32,662 nucleotides of DNA from the IMG/VR virus record IMGVR_UViG_3300038405_000127, positions 1 to 32,662 of that record; one strand, 5' to 3'. The number at the start of each line of letters is the position of its first letter. Position 1 is the stretch's first letter. A model generated the notes under the pieces. That model worked only from the letters and a program-made list of their open reading frames with translations, had not been told where the DNA came from and did no database searches. The stretch is from a virus. Position numbers and translations under genes: made by a program. This document shows, piece after piece, positions 12,557 through 20,463 of this stretch.

Positions 12557-14881
12557 ATGGACGACGAACAAAACGAATTTCAAGAAGATTACCTATACCG
12601 AGCGCCATCTATCTTAGATCAGATCAATATAAATGAAATAGACATCAATGATGATGAGCCTGTTTTCATACAACCCTCTTATGACGGCCATAACGAAAAT
12701 CTAGCCGAAAAACTATCCGAAAGTGTCTTAGGAAAGATATCCGCTCGTCTTCTCGACGATATTGAAAACGATCTTATATCCCGTAAGGATTGGGAATCTG
12801 GTTTAAGTGAAATCCTAAAACAACTCGGCATTGTTATTGATAAGAGAACATTTCCTTTTGATGGAGCATCTGGCTCTTACTCTCCTATTGTTATGCGGAC
12901 AGTTGTTGAATTTTATGTCAACGCAGTGCCTGAACTTCTTCCTTTAGAAGGGCCTGTAAAACAATACATCATTGGCGATACTACGGATGAACTAGAAGAA
13001 ATAGCTTCACGCGTAGAAGAATGGGCTAATCATTATTTCACGCAAGATGCTCCTGAATTCTATAATGATTTTAAGAAAATGTTGATGTGGCTTGGAACTA
13101 TTGGAGATGCCACACGTAAGACGTACTTCGATCCTATTCTAAAGAGACCAACATCATCCTACCTTCTTCCTCAAGACTTTATCGTTAAATATGGTACCAC
13201 TAGTCTTGATACATGTGAACGCATGACAGAAAGACATCAATTTAACAAGATGGAACTTTCCCAATATCAGAAGGTGGGCCGGTTCAGAGATATCAATATA
13301 TTTGTTGATGAAGAGGGAGAAAATTCTAATCTAGAGAAAACAATAGATTATGTAGAAGGAATGACGACTCCTAACTATGAAGATGGGGATTTATTCACAA
13401 TCTACGAATCACATGTTCATTTGGATATTTCTGAGATCGAAGAAGAGGATAGTGATGATCAATCCTACAATGGGACAGAAGGATTAAAAGAAAGAAACTT
13501 TCGTCCTTATATTGTCTACGTAGATAAGACAAGCCGAAAGATATTGGGTCTTTATCGTAACTGGGAAGAAGGTGATAAGGATTATAAGAGAGATGATGTT
13601 TATACGCACTATATATATATAGAAGGTCTAGGATTCTATGGTTTTGGTGCTGCTCATCTCATAGGTGGTCTGGCAGATGCTAGTACGAAATTATTACGAC
13701 AAACAATAGATGGTCAGACGCTATCTAATTTTCCTGGTGGACTGCGCACCAAAGGCATGCGTGCTGTTGATAATAATCTAAAAGTTGGACCAACAGAATT
13801 TATTGAAATTGATACAGGTGGCTTACCTATCCAACAGGCCATCATGTTAATGCCTTATAAGGAACCATCACCTTATATTAATGAGTTGAGAAAAGAGCTG
13901 GAAGCGTCAGCATCCGGAATTATGGGAGCTGCTAACGCGCAAATAGCAGATTTTAATCCAAATGTTCCTGTTGGAACCACGTATGCAATGCTTGGTCTCA
14001 TTTACAAAGTGCAAAGCACAGTTATCCGTGGTATCCGTGATTCCTTATCAAAAGAATTCAAACTATTTTATAAATTATTCGCAAAGCACCTTCCTGATGA
14101 AGAATATGAGTTTGATACGGCTGGTGGCTCATCTTTTATTAAGGCTGATTTCTTCCGCGAAAACATAAGTATTATTCCTGTTGCTGATCCTCACGTGACA
14201 TCTGAAGTCCAAAGATTAATGAGAAGTCAGATGTTGGTAGATAATGCCAATCAAGCTCCTGATCTTCATGATCGATATCAGGCTTATAAAATGTTCTATG
14301 AAGCGCTGAAATTGACGAAATCCCAAATTGATCAACTTTTGCCACCTAAAGAAGAAACTATTCCACTCGATCCTGTTACTGAGAATCAAAATCTTATTCA
14401 AGGGAAAACCGCAGAAGCATCTATTGATCAAGATCATGAATCACATATGATTATCCACGGCTTATTGCTTAGTGATTCAAATATGACACCAGAAGTTGCA
14501 GCATTAGTACAAGCCCATATGGCAAAGCACCAATCATTTAAATTTATGTTAGAAATGCAACGCATTACTGGTGTTCAATTACCTGAAAATCCATATGAAT
14601 TGCCGATGGAAGTACAAAATCAGATAGCTATGATGGTTGCCAATGCTGTCCTTCAGCAACAACAGCACCAACAAGAACAATTGCCGCCCCCTATTGATCC
14701 CGCGCTGGTTATGTTGGAAGAAGTCAAAGTAAAAGATAAAGGAATCGATGAAAAGGCTAAGGCTGATCAGCTAAAAGCCCAGACAGAAGCCTTTAAAGCA
14801 CAACTCAATTATGAAGCTGAAATGAAGAAGATTGAGGTCAATGAGAAAGAGTTGGAATTGAAATCTCAGGGACTTATTTAA
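12557..14881 (+). CDS. Portal protein
   Basis: The 774-residue protein is a phage portal of the long type with a C-terminal helical barrel, as in P22-like and related short-tailed phages. Supporting marks are its position after terminase, an N-terminal acidic segment, the TFPFDGASGSYSPIVMRTVVEF stretch, the central GFYGFGAAHLIGGLADASTKLLRQTIDG segment (typical portal wing/stem), and a C-terminal coiled-coil region with H.AKHQSFKFMLEMQ, a QQQQHQQEQLPPPIDP linker and a final EAKADQLKAQTEAFKAQL...K helix. Twelve copies would form the channel through which DNA passes. GAGAGGG precedes the ATG. An inverted AT repeat lies immediately upstream. Confidence 0.9.
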   Translation: MDDEQNEFQEDYLYRAPSILDQININEIDINDDEPVFIQPSYDGHNENLAEKLSESVLGKISARLLDDIENDLISRKDWESGLSEILKQLGIVIDKRTFPFDGASGSYSPIVMRTVVEFYVNAVPELLPLEGPVKQYIIGDTTDELEEIASRVEEWANHYFTQDAPEFYNDFKKMLMWLGTIGDATRKTYFDPILKRPTSSYLLPQDFIVKYGTTSLDTCERMTERHQFNKMELSQYQKVGRFRDINIFVDEEGENSNLEKTIDYVEGMTTPNYEDGDLFTIYESHVHLDISEIEEEDSDDQSYNGTEGLKERNFRPYIVYVDKTSRKILGLYRNWEEGDKDYKRDDVYTHYIYIEGLGFYGFGAAHLIGGLADASTKLLRQTIDGQTLSNFPGGLRTKGMRAVDNNLKVGPTEFIEIDTGGLPIQQAIMLMPYKEPSPYINELRKELEASASGIMGAANAQIADFNPNVPVGTTYAMLGLIYKVQSTVIRGIRDSLSKEFKLFYKLFAKHLPDEEYEFDTAGGSSFIKADFFRENISIIPVADPHVTSEVQRLMRSQMLVDNANQAPDLHDRYQAYKMFYEALKLTKSQIDQLLPPKEETIPLDPVTENQNLIQGKTAEASIDQDHESHMIIHGLLLSDSNMTPEVAALVQAHMAKHQSFKFMLEMQRITGVQLPENPYELPMEVQNQIAMMVANAVLQQQQHQQEQLPPPIDPALVMLEEVKVKDKGIDEKAKADQLKAQTEAFKAQLNYEAEMKKIEVNEKELELKSQGLI

Positions 14882-14886
14882 TCATA

Positions 14887-14906
14887 TAAAATTTTATCTA
14901 ATTTTA
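14887..14906. repeat. AT inverted repeat, copy 3
   Basis: TAAAATTT (14887-14894), 4 nt, TAATTTTA (14899-14906). An extended -10-like TGTTATAAT (14907-14915) follows immediately; it could be a promoter for the His-rich protein gene. Confidence 0.55.
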
Positions 14907-14936
14907 TGTTATAATAAGACATGAGTAGCTCTCAGA

Positions 14937-14965
14937 CTATGAATGGGTCATTCATAGATATTTTT
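14937..14965 (+). terminator. Hairpin with T run after the portal gene
   Basis: CTATGAATG (14937-14945) pairs with CATTCATAG (14949-14957) around GGT, followed by ATATTTTT. It reads as a terminator for the portal transcript. It also falls within the expected leader of the next gene if the TGTTATAAT at 14907 is used, so it could attenuate that gene. Confidence 0.6.
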
Positions 14966-14990
14966 AATGTTAACATTTAGAGGAATTAAA

Positions 14991-15413
14991 ATGGGAAGAA
15001 GTATGCGTGAAGATGATCTCTCAGGAAGGGACGTCGGACTTATTGGTGAAAAGCCAGAGAAAGTTCATAGTTATGAAAATTCAGGGTTCAAAGCTCTTGA
15101 ATCAATTATGCAGGACGATTACCCTGCGACCAATATTGGAACTGTAGAATGTGCCACACGTCATGGTGTCGGTAATTATAAAGCTGAGAAATCCGCAATG
15201 CATGTTGCAACACGCGGTAGCAGTCATGAAGGACATAAGCATCACAAGAGCGGCATCGTTCATACTCATCATGAAAAAGAAGGGCATCCACATCACACAA
15301 GAAAGATGGATGTCGCAGAACCAGCGAGCTTTAAAAAGGGTGGTCATGCCATGGCTAAGCATCACAAGTTTGCTGCTGGCGGTGTTGGCAAAATAAGAAA
15401 AGGTGTATATTAA
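14991..15413 (+). CDS. Histidine-rich small phage protein
   Basis: The start is the ATG at 14991, with AGAGGAA 6 nt upstream; an in-frame ATG at 14967 has no site. The 140-residue product has many His residues in clusters (EGHKHHKSGIVHTHHEKEGHPHHTRK at about 78-103) and ends in a Lys/Gly-rich tail (FKKGGHAMAKHHKFAAGGVGKIRKGVY). A tail of KKGG...KFAAGG...G.Y type is found in small virion-associated phage proteins. Metal binding by the His clusters is plausible but inferred. It is followed by two terminators and a gene-free stretch. Confidence 0.65.
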   Translation: MGRSMREDDLSGRDVGLIGEKPEKVHSYENSGFKALESIMQDDYPATNIGTVECATRHGVGNYKAEKSAMHVATRGSSHEGHKHHKSGIVHTHHEKEGHPHHTRKMDVAEPASFKKGGHAMAKHHKFAAGGVGKIRKGVY

Positions 15414-15420
15414 TATTGTA

Positions 15421-15456
15421 GGGTGAGATTTAGTTCTCCTTTTCTCACCCCGCTTT
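15421..15456 (+). terminator. Terminator hairpin after the His-rich gene
   Basis: GGGTGAGA (15421-15428) pairs perfectly with TCTCACCC (15443-15450), followed by CGCTTTACTTTT. The loop is 14 nt. Confidence 0.6.
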
Positions 15457-15514
15457 ACTTTTACCAAAATTATATAGAGGAATCATTCCTCCTTATTTGA
15501 TCAGTTAATGCAAG

Positions 15515-15549
15515 AAAGGGTGGGTACATTTAATACCCACCCTTTTTTC
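15515..15549 (+). terminator. Strong rho-independent terminator
   Basis: AAAGGGTGGGTA (15515-15526) pairs perfectly with TACCCACCCTTT (15534-15545), with a 7-nt loop, followed by TTT C. It is the strongest terminator in the window and separates the packaging/portal block from the head-assembly block. Confidence 0.85.
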
Positions 15550-15554
15550 TTAAC

Positions 15555-15634
15555 TCAGGAAAGAAGATAATCTAGATATCTGTTCATGAATTTCCTGATA
15601 TACCTTGCATGTAGCAAACTTTTAATTATCTTCT
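15555..15634 (+). ncRNA. Possible small structured RNA between terminator and promoter
   Basis: AGAAGATAAT (15562-15571) pairs perfectly with ATTATCTTCT (15625-15634). Inside are TTGC/GCAA (15605-15608, 15614-15617) and TATC/GATA. A competing stem, TCAGGAAA/TTTCCTGA (15555-15562, 15591-15598), shares one base with the first. The gene-free stretch 15414-15764 otherwise holds terminators, an AT inverted repeat and a promoter. Such a switchable fold could be an RNA element, but its class is not recognised. Confidence 0.3.
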
Positions 15635-15670
15635 CAATCGTATCATAATACCAAAGCATTCTTTTATCAA

Positions 15671-15691
15671 TAAAATTTAAATTAAATTTTC
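15671..15691. repeat. AT inverted repeat, copy 4
   Basis: TAAAATTT (15671-15678), 5 nt, AAATTTTC (15684-15691). It is immediately followed by a TTGACA -35 box at 15694. A further half-related copy (TAAAATTTAATTT, 15731-15743) lies just before the next gene. Confidence 0.6.
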
Positions 15692-15693
15692 TA

Positions 15694-15722
15694 TTGACAC
15701 TTTATCCTGTCTCCCTTAATGA
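15694..15722 (+). promoter_or_regulatory. Promoter for the head-assembly/chaperonin operon
   Basis: A perfect TTGACA (15694-15699), a 17-nt spacer and TAATGA (15717-15722) give a fair sigma-70 promoter upstream of the small gene at 15765 and the GroES-like gene behind it. It follows an AT inverted repeat directly. Confidence 0.5.
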
Positions 15723-15764
15723 TAAGTTTGTAAAATTTAATTTAATTTAAAGAAAGGTTTAATC

Positions 15765-16007
15765 ATGTCCGTTGAAAAATTTAAAGAAGCTATCCTGACT
15801 CCTCTTATGGAATCCATCCAACAGCACAAAGCAACGACTCTAGGAATGCTTCAGACAGAACAGAACGTCTTAAAGCAATTCTATAGAGCAGAAGGGCTAG
15901 AAGCTGCCGCTAGTTTTATTATTGGTACATATAATAATATGTTTAATCCGCAGCCTCCTGCTGATTCTTCATCTGCTAACGTTGAAATTATTCCACCACA
16001 GGCATAA
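15765..16007 (+). CDS. Unknown 80-aa small protein
   Basis: An 80-residue protein with an amphipathic helical region (FKEAILTPLMESIQQHKATTLGMLQTEQNVLKQFYRAEGLEAAASF) and a Pro/Ser-rich C-terminal tail. No family is recognised. AAAGG lies 9 nt before the ATG. It is the first gene after a terminator-promoter boundary, and the GroES-like gene starts 3 nt after its stop, so the two are probably translated together. A helper role in head assembly is a guess from position only. Confidence 0.65.
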   Translation: MSVEKFKEAILTPLMESIQQHKATTLGMLQTEQNVLKQFYRAEGLEAAASFIIGTYNNMFNPQPPADSSSANVEIIPPQA

Positions 16008-16010
16008 TTT

Positions 16011-16418
16011 ATGCGGGCACTTCCTACAAATGAAATAATACGCAATTTCCTAGGGGAACAGCATTCTGTTTCCCTGGGATGGCGCGTACTCGTCAAAGTC
16101 CACAGTTTTGGTGATCATTATGTTTTAGAGGATGGATCAAAAAGTATTCTCGAAAGACCTGATGTTGCTAAAGAAAGGGATAAAATGCAACTTGGAGTGG
16201 GTCAGATTCTTATGATGGGAGATGCTGCATTCAAAGGTGAAAAATTCAAATATTGGGAAGTTATTCCTCAGGTTGGTGATTTCGTCAAATGGGAAAAATA
16301 CTCAGGGACATTCGATACTGAAAATGGAGTCGATCTGGTAGACCTTCAGGATTATATGATCATCAGAATTGTCAAAAATCCAGATACATCCAGCTATCAT
16401 AACTGGATTGGAAATTAA
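16011..16418 (+). CDS. GroES-like co-chaperonin
   Basis: The 135-residue product reads like the phage variant of the Cpn10/GroES fold. Residues 22-31 (LGWRVLVKVH) match the first strand of GroES. The region 32-60 is the expected mobile loop and contains SIL, a possible counterpart of the IVL/IIL tripeptide that docks onto GroEL. Residues 62-70 (GVGQILMMG) match the 'G.VLAVG' strand, 86-98 (PQVGDFVKWEKYS) match 'VKVGD.V.F..Y.', and 111-122 (LQDYMIIRIVKN) match the last 'ESDILAIV' strand. GroES caps GroEL and closes its folding chamber. T4 gp31 is a distant phage GroES, so the role is plausible. A GroEL gene lies 2 kb downstream in the same direction. Similarity is by eye only. Confidence 0.7.
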   Translation: MRALPTNEIIRNFLGEQHSVSLGWRVLVKVHSFGDHYVLEDGSKSILERPDVAKERDKMQLGVGQILMMGDAAFKGEKFKYWEVIPQVGDFVKWEKYSGTFDTENGVDLVDLQDYMIIRIVKNPDTSSYHNWIGN

Positions 16419-16429
16419 AAGGCTATTTA

Positions 16430-17581
16430 ATGTCAGAACAAGATCAAGGCAATAAAACTACTCAAATTATGTATCAGATGGCTACTGAGCCAATCTTTGG
16501 AATGGATTCCAGTTTAAAACAACCAGAAAATGTTACATGGGAAATAGGAAGCCTTCGAGATGATGAAGTCGATGAGACTCAAGTTGAACCCCAAAATCAA
16601 ATAGAAAATCCTCTGATACAACCTGAGCAGGAAAAAGAAATCCAAGATTTACCTGCTGAAAAAGAGGAACAAGAGACACTTGCTGATTTTGATTCAGATG
16701 ACGAAAAAGAAAAAGTTAAAAAAAAGAATCGTACATCTGAGAAAAAAAGGATAGCTGATCTCACCAGGCAATTGAAACAGGCTCAAAGCGTAGCGCATGA
16801 TGTATTGAACCGAAATCAGTATCTTGAGAAAAAACTGAGTGAAAAACAAAAACAATCCCTTGAACAAGAAGAAAACTTACTCACTTCTCAAAAAGAACGA
16901 GTTAAGAAATATCTAACGGATGCGATCGAAGAGGGTGACCCTCAAAAGATAGCAGAAGCTAATGATCTTTTGAGTCAATATAATGCTCACTTGGCTTTGA
17001 TTGAAGAAAATAAAAGAAATCAAAAGTCAAATATTACTCCTGAATATAAGGTACCTCAATCATATAATAACCAAGAACAGTATCAAAATGATCCTTCACA
17101 CTATCAAGAATTTAATGAAAATGCACAAGATTGGTTAGAAAAAAATGCGTGGGCAAATCCTTATTCTCCTGATTTCGATCAAGATTTACATACAGAAGCC
17201 GATGAATTTTCCATAAAGTTGGCAAGAAGATACAAGATTTCTGGTAAAGGTGATGAAATAGGAAGTAGTGAATTTTTTGATGAAATTAGTTCCTATATGC
17301 GAGATCACTATGAAAGAAGCTATGAACAACCCCTAGAAAAACGTCAGCCATTAAAGGGTAAGATACAAATGAAGGCAGACAATACCAAAGTTGCTCCTGT
17401 AAATAGAAGTTCTTCGCCTGCTGAACCTCCGAGAACTTCTAGAGATATAATATTGTCTCAAGATCAAAAAGAAGCCGCTCACGCATTAAAAGGAATAATA
17501 AGAGATCCAAAGACAGGACAAAAAATTCTGGATAATGAAACCTTAGAGAAAATTTATAAGAAAAATCTCATGAGAGGATAG
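16430..17581 (+). CDS. Capsid scaffolding-like protein
   Basis: The 383-residue protein is very acidic at the start, has a coiled-coil region (about 93-165: KKKNRTSEKKRIADLTRQLKQAQ, LEKKLSEKQKQSLEQEENLL) and a Trp/Asn middle (W235..W241, NPYSPDFDQDL), then a disordered Pro/Ser/Arg stretch and a compact C-terminal helix motif (341-383: ILSQDQKEAAHALKGIIRDPKTGQKI...EKIYKK). This layout and the position between portal and coat fit a phage scaffolding protein, whose C-terminus often binds coat. A second, partial copy of its C-terminal motif occurs in the next gene. AAAGG precedes the ATG at about 10 nt. Assignment by layout, not by a catalytic signature. Confidence 0.6.
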   Translation: MSEQDQGNKTTQIMYQMATEPIFGMDSSLKQPENVTWEIGSLRDDEVDETQVEPQNQIENPLIQPEQEKEIQDLPAEKEEQETLADFDSDDEKEKVKKKNRTSEKKRIADLTRQLKQAQSVAHDVLNRNQYLEKKLSEKQKQSLEQEENLLTSQKERVKKYLTDAIEEGDPQKIAEANDLLSQYNAHLALIEENKRNQKSNITPEYKVPQSYNNQEQYQNDPSHYQEFNENAQDWLEKNAWANPYSPDFDQDLHTEADEFSIKLARRYKISGKGDEIGSSEFFDEISSYMRDHYERSYEQPLEKRQPLKGKIQMKADNTKVAPVNRSSSPAEPPRTSRDIILSQDQKEAAHALKGIIRDPKTGQKILDNETLEKIYKKNLMRG

Positions 17582-17965
17582 ATGATAGAAAATCCATCAG
17601 AAGAGATATTTAAAAGAATTTGTGAAGAACAATTTAAGCCTATTTTTAGAAGATATAAAATAGAAAGTAAGTTAAAAAGAATAATTTATCATTTGTATAA
17701 ATCATTGTTTTTATTTAGATATATAAAATATATATTATTCAAAAAAGGTATTTGGTACAACGATATAAGTCTTACATCATATCAAAAGCAAACAGCAGAT
17801 AAGATGATGGGACATATTTATGATCCGAAAACAGGAAAAAAAATAATTAATCGATCAAAACTTAGAAATATTTATAAAGTATTTGCAATAGATATGGTTA
17901 TAAAAGGCGAAATTGGTTGGGAATCGATAAACTTTACAAGAGGCAATAATGAGAAAAAAAACTGA
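17582..17965 (+). CDS. Small protein containing a second copy of the scaffold C-terminal motif
   Basis: A 127-residue Lys/Ile/Tyr-rich product. Residues 62-101 (SLTSYQKQTADKMMGHIYDPKTGKKIINRSKLRNIYK) align with residues 341-377 of the preceding scaffold-like protein (ILSQDQKEAAHALKGIIRDPKTGQKI...EKIYK), including an identical DPKTG core. It starts on the base after the previous stop; GAGGA precedes. Its N-terminal half is basic and has a hydrophobic YHLYKSLFLFRYIKYILF stretch. Base composition is more AT-rich than its neighbours. It may be a partial duplication that now acts as a coat- or scaffold-binding modulator; this is inference. Confidence 0.6.
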   Translation: MIENPSEEIFKRICEEQFKPIFRRYKIESKLKRIIYHLYKSLFLFRYIKYILFKKGIWYNDISLTSYQKQTADKMMGHIYDPKTGKKIINRSKLRNIYKVFAIDMVIKGEIGWESINFTRGNNEKKN

Positions 17966-18512
17966 AGATGAGAGAGAAGAAATGTCAGAATCAAGGCCAA
18001 TCGGTGGATGGGACGATGAAAGAGAAATTAGTATTGCCTCAGAAAGAACAAGGCAAGACGATAAGCGCGTAAATTTTGCCAGAAAGCCTTCTCGTCACAG
18101 AGGTAATCTATGGTTTCCTGAAGAACAAATTCCTGTTGGTTGGATATATGGTTGGTTTACGGAACGTCTCTTGGGTGAACCTCAAAACGACAATCTACAA
18201 GAAGCTTATGAGAATGGATGGGATTTCGTAAAACAGAGTGATCATCCTGAATATATGATCAGAGAACTATATGCAAATTCAGATAATCGGATTCGACGTC
18301 GCAATAATATCCTCATGAAAAAACCAAAGAAGGATTATGACGCAGATCAGCAATATTATCAGGAAGAAACAGAAGCTAAGGAAAGAGAAGTTTCTCAGTT
18401 AACTGATCTCTATGGTCATGCTCCAAATGATCCAAGATATGTTCACGGCAGTAAGTTTATTGTTGAAAATTCTACCACATATAATCCCAACTACGTTCAT
18501 AAAAGAGGATAA
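17949..18512 (+). CDS. Phage virion-assembly-region protein, unknown
   Basis: The 187-residue product overlaps the preceding gene by 17 nt and is followed by GroEL after 2 nt. It is Arg/Asp/Glu-rich with a central KPSRHRGNLWFPEEQIPVGWIYGWFTERLLGEPQNDNLQEAYENGWDFVKQSD motif. A segment of this type, basic then Trp-Ile-x-x-Trp and ending in 'A.ENGWDFV', is common in small phage proteins encoded close to coat genes, but no function is established. GAGG lies before the ATG. It is conserved-looking and probably real. Confidence 0.65.
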   Translation: MRKKTEDEREEMSESRPIGGWDDEREISIASERTRQDDKRVNFARKPSRHRGNLWFPEEQIPVGWIYGWFTERLLGEPQNDNLQEAYENGWDFVKQSDHPEYMIRELYANSDNRIRRRNNILMKKPKKDYDADQQYYQEETEAKEREVSQLTDLYGHAPNDPRYVHGSKFIVENSTTYNPNYVHKRG

Positions 18513-18514
18513 TA

Positions 18515-20284
18515 ATGCTCCCAAAAATCATACACTTTGGCGATGAAGGCCGTGAAAAGATAGGCGAAGGTATTAAGATACTAACAGATGCCGTTAAATC
18601 TACATTAGGCCCTCGTGGACGTAATGTGCTCATCGGAAATAAAGGTATGAGGATGAGATTCACCAAAGATGGTGTCTCAGTTGCCAAAGAAGTATGTCTT
18701 TATGATGAAATCCAAGATGCAGGCGCTCATATAATTAGAGAAGCAGCTCTTAACACATGCAATAAAGTAGGAGACGGAACAACGACAGCCACGGTTATTG
18801 CTCAAAATATTATTAGCAATGGTATATCCTGTTATAAAGATAAAATTCCACCCATTGCACTTAAAATAGGAATAGAAAAGGCACTCGAAAAAGTACTGGA
18901 ATTTCTCAAATCTCATTCTAAAGAAATTCAATCAGATGAAGATGTTATAAACATAGCGACAATTTCTGCAAATGGTGATAGAGAATTAGGTAAAATTATT
19001 GCTGATACCTTTAAGAAAGTTGGAAAAGATGGCGCTGTCACTATAGAAGAATCTTCCTCTGGTAATACGGAAGTATCAATTGTTGAAGGATTGCAACTTG
19101 ATAAAGGATATATAAGTCCATACTTTGTCACAAATCCTGCAAAGATGACTTGTGATCTTGATAATCCATATATTCTTATTTATGATAAAAAGATTTCTAC
19201 TTTTTATCCTTTGTTAAGTTTATTTGAATCGATCGCCAAATCCCATGATTCTCTTCTTATCATTGCCGAAGATGTAGATCACGAAGCATTGGGAATGTTG
19301 GTCAAAAATAAAATGAGTGGGCTTCTGAAAGTAGCTGCTATTAAAACACCTTCTTTTGGAAAGCATAGAGATTATCTTATGGATGATCTTAACGTAATGA
19401 CAGGGTCTATGATTGTCTCAGACCATACAGGAATAAAGCTAGAAAGCATCGTAAAAGAGATGCTGGGACGAGCTAAGAAAGCTATCATTTCCCAAGATAA
19501 AACGATTATTATGGGTGGTTATGGAAAAAAGGAAGATATTCACGCAAGATGCGACTTTTTGCAGCATGAAATTGATAATGCGGAAAATGAAGCTGATAAA
19601 AATCATTTCTACGAAAGACTTGCTAAGCTAAATCATGGGGTTGCTGTCATTAAAGTTGGTGGAACAACGGAATTTGAGGTTAAAGAGAAAAAAGATCGTG
19701 TTGAAGATGCTGTCCATGCGACAAGAGCAGCTTTAAAGGGTGGAATTTTACCAGGGGGTGGAATTTCTTTGCTTCGAGCTTCACATTATCTTAATTCTTT
19801 AGATTTTTTGAATGAAATAGATAATCATGAAACCCCAGTTTGTTACGATATGGGAGTGGCTCATGGAATTTATCTTATTGAAAAGGCTTTAAAGGCTCCT
19901 TTTAATCAGATAATGGAGAATGCGGGCCTTATTCCTGAAGAGATTGAAGAAACATTGATATCTATTGGTAAAGGTCCTTCAGAAAACCCAGGCTCAGCTT
20001 ATGGATACAAAGATTTGATATCCCAAAGTAAAGCTACAAATATAAGCATTGAAGAAGAAAAAGAAAAACAATTTAATCAGGGATATGATGCCCTCAATTT
20101 CAAATATGTAGATATGGTAGAGGCCGGTATCATCGATCCCACAGATGTTGTCCTTACATCATTTAAAGATGCTGTCTCTATAGCATCCATGATGTTATCA
20201 ACCAATGTTGTTATGATTGAAGAGAATGAAATTACGATTAATGATCTTCATTCACCTTCAAACCCATATAAAATAAGGATTTGA
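18515..20284 (+). CDS. groEL: Phage-encoded GroEL (Hsp60 chaperonin)
   Basis: The 589-residue product is a full-length group I chaperonin. Residue numbering coincides with E. coli GroEL for the ATP site: STLGPRGRNV (29-38), D52 in TKDGVSVAKE, GDGTTT (86-91), and D398 in VEDAVHATRAALKGGILPGGG. The substrate-binding face keeps Y199, Y203 and F204 (KGYISPYF). It differs by an approximately 35-residue charged insertion at about 500-535, before GIIDPT, and a C-terminal tail ending NPYKIRI in place of the GGM repeats. It would fold phage capsid or fibre proteins in a phage-specific chamber. It lies just before the coat leader and 2 kb after a GroES-like gene. AGAGGA precedes the ATG. Confidence 0.95.
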   Translation: MLPKIIHFGDEGREKIGEGIKILTDAVKSTLGPRGRNVLIGNKGMRMRFTKDGVSVAKEVCLYDEIQDAGAHIIREAALNTCNKVGDGTTTATVIAQNIISNGISCYKDKIPPIALKIGIEKALEKVLEFLKSHSKEIQSDEDVINIATISANGDRELGKIIADTFKKVGKDGAVTIEESSSGNTEVSIVEGLQLDKGYISPYFVTNPAKMTCDLDNPYILIYDKKISTFYPLLSLFESIAKSHDSLLIIAEDVDHEALGMLVKNKMSGLLKVAAIKTPSFGKHRDYLMDDLNVMTGSMIVSDHTGIKLESIVKEMLGRAKKAIISQDKTIIMGGYGKKEDIHARCDFLQHEIDNAENEADKNHFYERLAKLNHGVAVIKVGGTTEFEVKEKKDRVEDAVHATRAALKGGILPGGGISLLRASHYLNSLDFLNEIDNHETPVCYDMGVAHGIYLIEKALKAPFNQIMENAGLIPEEIEETLISIGKGPSENPGSAYGYKDLISQSKATNISIEEEKEKQFNQGYDALNFKYVDMVEAGIIDPTDVVLTSFKDAVSIASMMLSTNVVMIEENEITINDLHSPSNPYKIRI

Positions 20285-20325
20285 GAAATAAAAAACACAT
20301 TAGAAGACGGCCTATATTTTATTAC

Positions 20326-20359
20326 ATGGATAACAATTTTTGGGTGTGTGTTTATCCAT
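20326..20359 (+). other. Inverted repeat after GroEL with a repeated ATGGATAA motif
   Basis: ATGGATAA (20326-20333) pairs with TTATCCAT (20352-20359). A third TTTATCCATAAA occurs near 20439-20450. It may be a weak GroEL terminator or protein site; no U run follows the stem. Confidence 0.35.
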
Positions 20360-20394
20360 TTGTTTCTTTCTTGTATGGAACACTGATTTAAAGG

Positions 20395-20415
20395 TAAAAT
20401 TTTACGTAAATTTTA
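20395..20415. repeat. AT inverted repeat, copy 5 (before coat region), perfect
   Basis: TAAAATTT (20395-20402), TACGT, AAATTTTA (20408-20415): the only copy with two perfect half-sites. It precedes the decoration/coat genes by 218 nt. Confidence 0.65.
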
Positions 20416-20463
20416 TTTTTATACCTTCTTTATCCATAAATAATATGTTATTATTCGATTTGA

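Noticed and set aside
15102-15467. Minus-strand frames across the His-rich gene
   Set aside because: They are antisense shadows of a compositionally biased gene and run through its terminator.
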